From Savagea sp. (GTDB taxonomy: Bacteria > Bacillota > Bacilli > Bacillales_A > Planococcaceae), in the NCBI GenBank assembly GCA_030152265.1, contig JASLHQ010000185.1:1-8683 (forward strand): a stretch of 8,683 nt of DNA, written 5' to 3'. The notes below the pieces were generated by a model, which saw nothing but the letters and a program-made list of their open reading frames with translations, was not told where the DNA came from and made no database searches. Below, in pieces: positions 6,934 to 8,683 of the stretch. A program made the translations under genes and the position numbers. Every line of letters begins with the position of its first letter. Within the stretch, counting starts at the first letter, position 1.

Positions 6934-7953
6934 ATGAAAATTAGAGAATACGGGATAACAATCGGTCATTTACCGACCGGTGTACATAATTGCATTACAG
7001 ATGTTGAAGGTGTGGCAGTCGGTCATGAAACGATTCGAGAAGACTTGGGAGATGGAGAAGTCATTCGTACAGGTGTGACCGCTATATTACCACATGACGG
7101 AAATTTATTTCGTGAGAAAGTGATCGGAGCGAGTCACGTCATTAACGGATTTGGTAAAACAGCAGGGCTCGTACAAGTAGACGAATTAGGAACGATTGAA
7201 TCGCCGATTATGTTGACGAATACGCTTGCGGTAGGCACAGTGTTGCAAAGTACAGTTAAAGAGATGTTGACCCAAAGCCCTGAAATTGGAGATACGACAG
7301 GAACGGTTAACGTCGTCGTAGGAGAGTGTAATGATGGCCATTTAAATACAATTCGTCACATCGCTGTCCGTGAAGAACATGTACAACGCGCTTTGCAAAA
7401 TGCTTCCACAACTCGCGCGGAAGAAGGAGCGGTCGGTGCAGGAACAGGAATGGTTTGTTTCGGACATAAAGGTGGCATAGGCTCCAGCTCCCGTTGTACA
7501 GATCATTATACAGTCGGTGTACTCGTCTTAAGCAATTTTGGGAAAGAGCACGATTTTGAATATGCTCGTTATAAAGGTCGACATACAGAAGAAGCGATTG
7601 CTGAAACGGACGGCTCGATTATCATCGTTTTAGCGACAGATGCACCAGTGACGCAACGGCAATTAAAGCGAATCATTCAACGTTGTAGCATCGGACTCGG
7701 AAAGACGGGGGCTTATTTTTCAAACGGCAGTGGCGATATTACGATTGGTTTTTCAACAGCGCATCGCATCCCACATCAGTCGGATGAAAAAATAGCTTTG
7801 CACGTGTTACGTGACGATGAAGAAGAAATGTATCAATTGTTTAAAGCGGCAGCAGAAGCGACAGAAGAAGCCATTTTAAACTCGCTCGCACAAGCGGAAA
7901 CGACGACGGGACGAAAAGGTCGCATCGTGGAAGCTTATCCGTTTCATAAATAA
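6934..7953 (+). CDS. P1/S58-family aminopeptidase (DmpA/BapA-like, self-cleaving)
   Basis: This is a 339-residue Ntn-hydrolase-like peptidase related to DmpA (L-aminopeptidase D-Ala-esterase/amidase) and the beta-peptidyl aminopeptidases. The N-terminal half carries HNCITDVEGVAVGH (18-31), RTGVTAILP (45-53), NGFGKTAGL (71-79), PIMLTNTL (91-98), GECNDGHLN (130-138) and GAGTGM (168-173). The expected autocleavage point is Gly227-Ser228 in ETDGSIIIVLATDAP, making Ser228 the N-terminal nucleophile of the small chain. Asn201 (SNFG) and Ser266 (NGSGDI) match conserved active-site positions. His137 in GECNDGHLN sits where I recall an aromatic residue in many relatives; I am unsure of this. There is no signal peptide, so it acts in the cytoplasm. 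Start ATG 6934 follows AGGAGG by 5 nt and lies 9 nt after the previous stop. It is the last gene before the terminator. The exact substrate (D-aminoacyl, beta-linked or ordinary N-terminal residues) cannot be read from sequence. Confidence 0.92.
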   Translation: MKIREYGITIGHLPTGVHNCITDVEGVAVGHETIREDLGDGEVIRTGVTAILPHDGNLFREKVIGASHVINGFGKTAGLVQVDELGTIESPIMLTNTLAVGTVLQSTVKEMLTQSPEIGDTTGTVNVVVGECNDGHLNTIRHIAVREEHVQRALQNASTTRAEEGAVGAGTGMVCFGHKGGIGSSSRCTDHYTVGVLVLSNFGKEHDFEYARYKGRHTEEAIAETDGSIIIVLATDAPVTQRQLKRIIQRCSIGLGKTGAYFSNGSGDITIGFSTAHRIPHQSDEKIALHVLRDDEEEMYQLFKAAAEATEEAILNSLAQAETTTGRKGRIVEAYPFHK

Positions 7954-7958
7954 AATTG

Positions 7959-7998
7959 AAAAAAGTTGAACTTGAGTGCGCTCAAGTTCAACTTTTTT
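7959..7998. terminator. Bidirectional Rho-independent terminator between convergent genes
   Basis: There is a perfect 18-bp inverted repeat. A six-A run plus GTTGAACTTGAG (7959-7976) pairs with CTCAAGTTCAAC plus a six-T run (7981-7998) around the loop TGCG. It follows the P1 peptidase stop by 5 nt. Read on the plus strand it ends in TTTTTT; read on the minus strand it likewise ends in TTTTTT, so it can terminate the peptide-transport operon and the convergent symporter gene alike. It accounts for most of the 72-nt intergenic gap; the remainder (7999-8025) is AT-rich with nothing else recognisable. Confidence 0.93.
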
Positions 7999-8025
7999 AA
8001 TGTTAACGATTGATATTTTATTTTT

Positions 8026-8683
8026 TTATCGAATCACTTTCGTCGGATCATTATAGACGGTTTCATCTAGCGCGCCTTCTGAGTTGGCAACGATAATAGT
8101 ACCGACCGCGTCTCCACATAAGTTGACAGACGTTCGGAACATGTCGACAATCCGGTCAATCCCGATGATGAGGGCAATTCCTTCAACTGGTAAATTGACA
8201 GAAGTGAGGACGAGTGACAACATAATGATTCCAGCGCCTGGCATCGAAGCGGTACCGATTGATGCGAGAGTCGCTGTTAAAATGACGATAATGTAATCAG
8301 ATGGCGTTAAATGCGCTCCGTACACTTGGGCGATGAAAATGGTCGCAACCCCTTGCATAATAGCAGTACCGTCCATGTTGATTGTCGAACCGAGTGGCAA
8401 AGTGAAAGAAGAAACTTTCTTATCCACTCCTAAGCTTTCTTCCGCAGTGCGTAAGAAAATCGGAAGAGCGGCTGCTGAACTCGCGGTTGAGAAGCCGATC
8501 GACATCGGTGGCACAATCTTCTTGAAGAAGATGAACGGGTTTACCTTTCCGAAAATACGCAATAAGATGACATAGACGATTAACATGAAGAATAGACCGA
8601 TGAGAACGCTTCCTAAATATTTTAATAAAGGCCAAATCGCATCATATCCTAACATCGCAAACGTGCGTGTAATGAGTGCAAAT
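8026..8683 (-). CDS. Dicarboxylate/amino acid:cation symporter (DAACS family), 5' part outside the window
   Basis: This is the C-terminal half (218 residues visible) of a GltPh/GltP-type secondary transporter that imports acidic amino acids or dicarboxylates with Na+ or H+. The frame stays open to the right edge (first visible residues FALITRTFAM), so the internal ATG at 8655 is not the start; roughly 200 N-terminal residues are missing. Numbering from the first visible residue: a membrane segment at about 20-44, re-entrant hairpin 1 with the serine-rich STASSAAALP (65-74), the cation-site motif NMDGT (102-106), hairpin 2 with SMPGAGIIML (146-155), and helix 8 with DRIVDMFRTSVN (176-187) and GD (190-191). 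Arg183 corresponds to the arginine that binds the side-chain carboxylate of Glu/Asp in GltPh, which favours an acidic substrate; cystine carriers of the family cannot be excluded. It is convergent with the peptide operon, so co-transcription is impossible. Confidence 0.93.
   Translation of the reverse strand, partial: FALITRTFAMLGYDAIWPLLKYLGSVLIGLFFMLIVYVILLRIFGKVNPFIFFKKIVPPMSIGFSTASSAAALPIFLRTAEESLGVDKKVSSFTLPLGSTINMDGTAIMQGVATIFIAQVYGAHLTPSDYIIVILTATLASIGTASMPGAGIIMLSLVLTSVNLPVEGIALIIGIDRIVDMFRTSVNLCGDAVGTIIVANSEGALDETVYNDPTKVIR

Noticed and set aside
6963..6979. Short inverted repeat CGGTC/GACCG near the start of the P1 peptidase gene
   Set aside because: It is only 5 bp, lies within codons for the conserved ITIGHLPTG segment, and has no T-run or other sign of regulation.
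8084..8575. Plus-strand open frames opposite the symporter gene
   Set aside because: They are antisense shadows of a gene with clear DAACS motifs and have no ribosome binding site or recognisable protein features.
1..8683. Sigma-54 promoter within the window, prompted by the sigma-54-activator-like sensor domain
   Set aside because: TGGCAC-like strings near 3049 and 4204 lack the spaced TTGC element and lie inside coding sequence. The main operon promoter is upstream of the window and cannot be assessed.

Overview
The window looks like chromosomal DNA from a low-to-moderate GC Gram-positive bacterium of the Bacillaceae. The reasons are strong AGGAGG-type ribosome binding sites 5-9 nt before most starts, ATG starts, tight co-directional packing, and protein sequences of Bacillus/Geobacillus/Anoxybacillus style. 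Genus assignment is a guess (Anoxybacillus- or Geobacillus-like). No mobile element, CRISPR array, tRNA or rRNA is visible.

Layout. Positions 1-7953 hold one plus-strand gene cluster. It runs: peptide-binding protein (5' end outside the window), two permeases, two ABC ATPases, a 316-residue protein resembling a regulator, an M55 D-aminopeptidase of DppA type, and a P1/S58-family (DmpA-type) aminopeptidase. From the first permease to the last peptidase the gaps are only 1-18 nt, so this is almost certainly one transcription unit. The single larger gap (72 nt) follows the binding-protein gene and carries a 9-bp stem-loop, probably an attenuator or mRNA-stabilising hairpin that keeps binding protein in excess over the membrane components. 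The cluster ends at a perfect 18-bp stem-loop at 7959-7998. That hairpin also serves a convergent minus-strand gene for a dicarboxylate/amino acid:cation symporter, whose 5' half lies beyond the right edge.

How the genes fit together. Binding protein, permeases and ATPases form a complete group-5 peptide importer. By my recall of the E. coli proteins, the binding protein and both permeases are closer to the glutathione importer GsiB/GsiC/GsiD than to DppE/DppB/DppC, while the ATPase function is split over two genes rather than fused as in GsiA. The two cytoplasmic peptidases belong to families known for unusual peptides: D-amino acid N-termini for M55, and D-aminoacyl or beta-peptides for P1/S58. 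The cluster therefore reads as uptake plus intracellular hydrolysis of non-standard small peptides, for example cell-wall-derived, D-residue-containing or isopeptide-linked ones. The 316-residue protein looks like the sensor half of certain sigma-54 activators joined directly to a winged-helix DNA-binding domain, with no AAA+ module, and is the most likely local regulator. This protein is the least ordinary element; the rest are well-known families in an informative combination.
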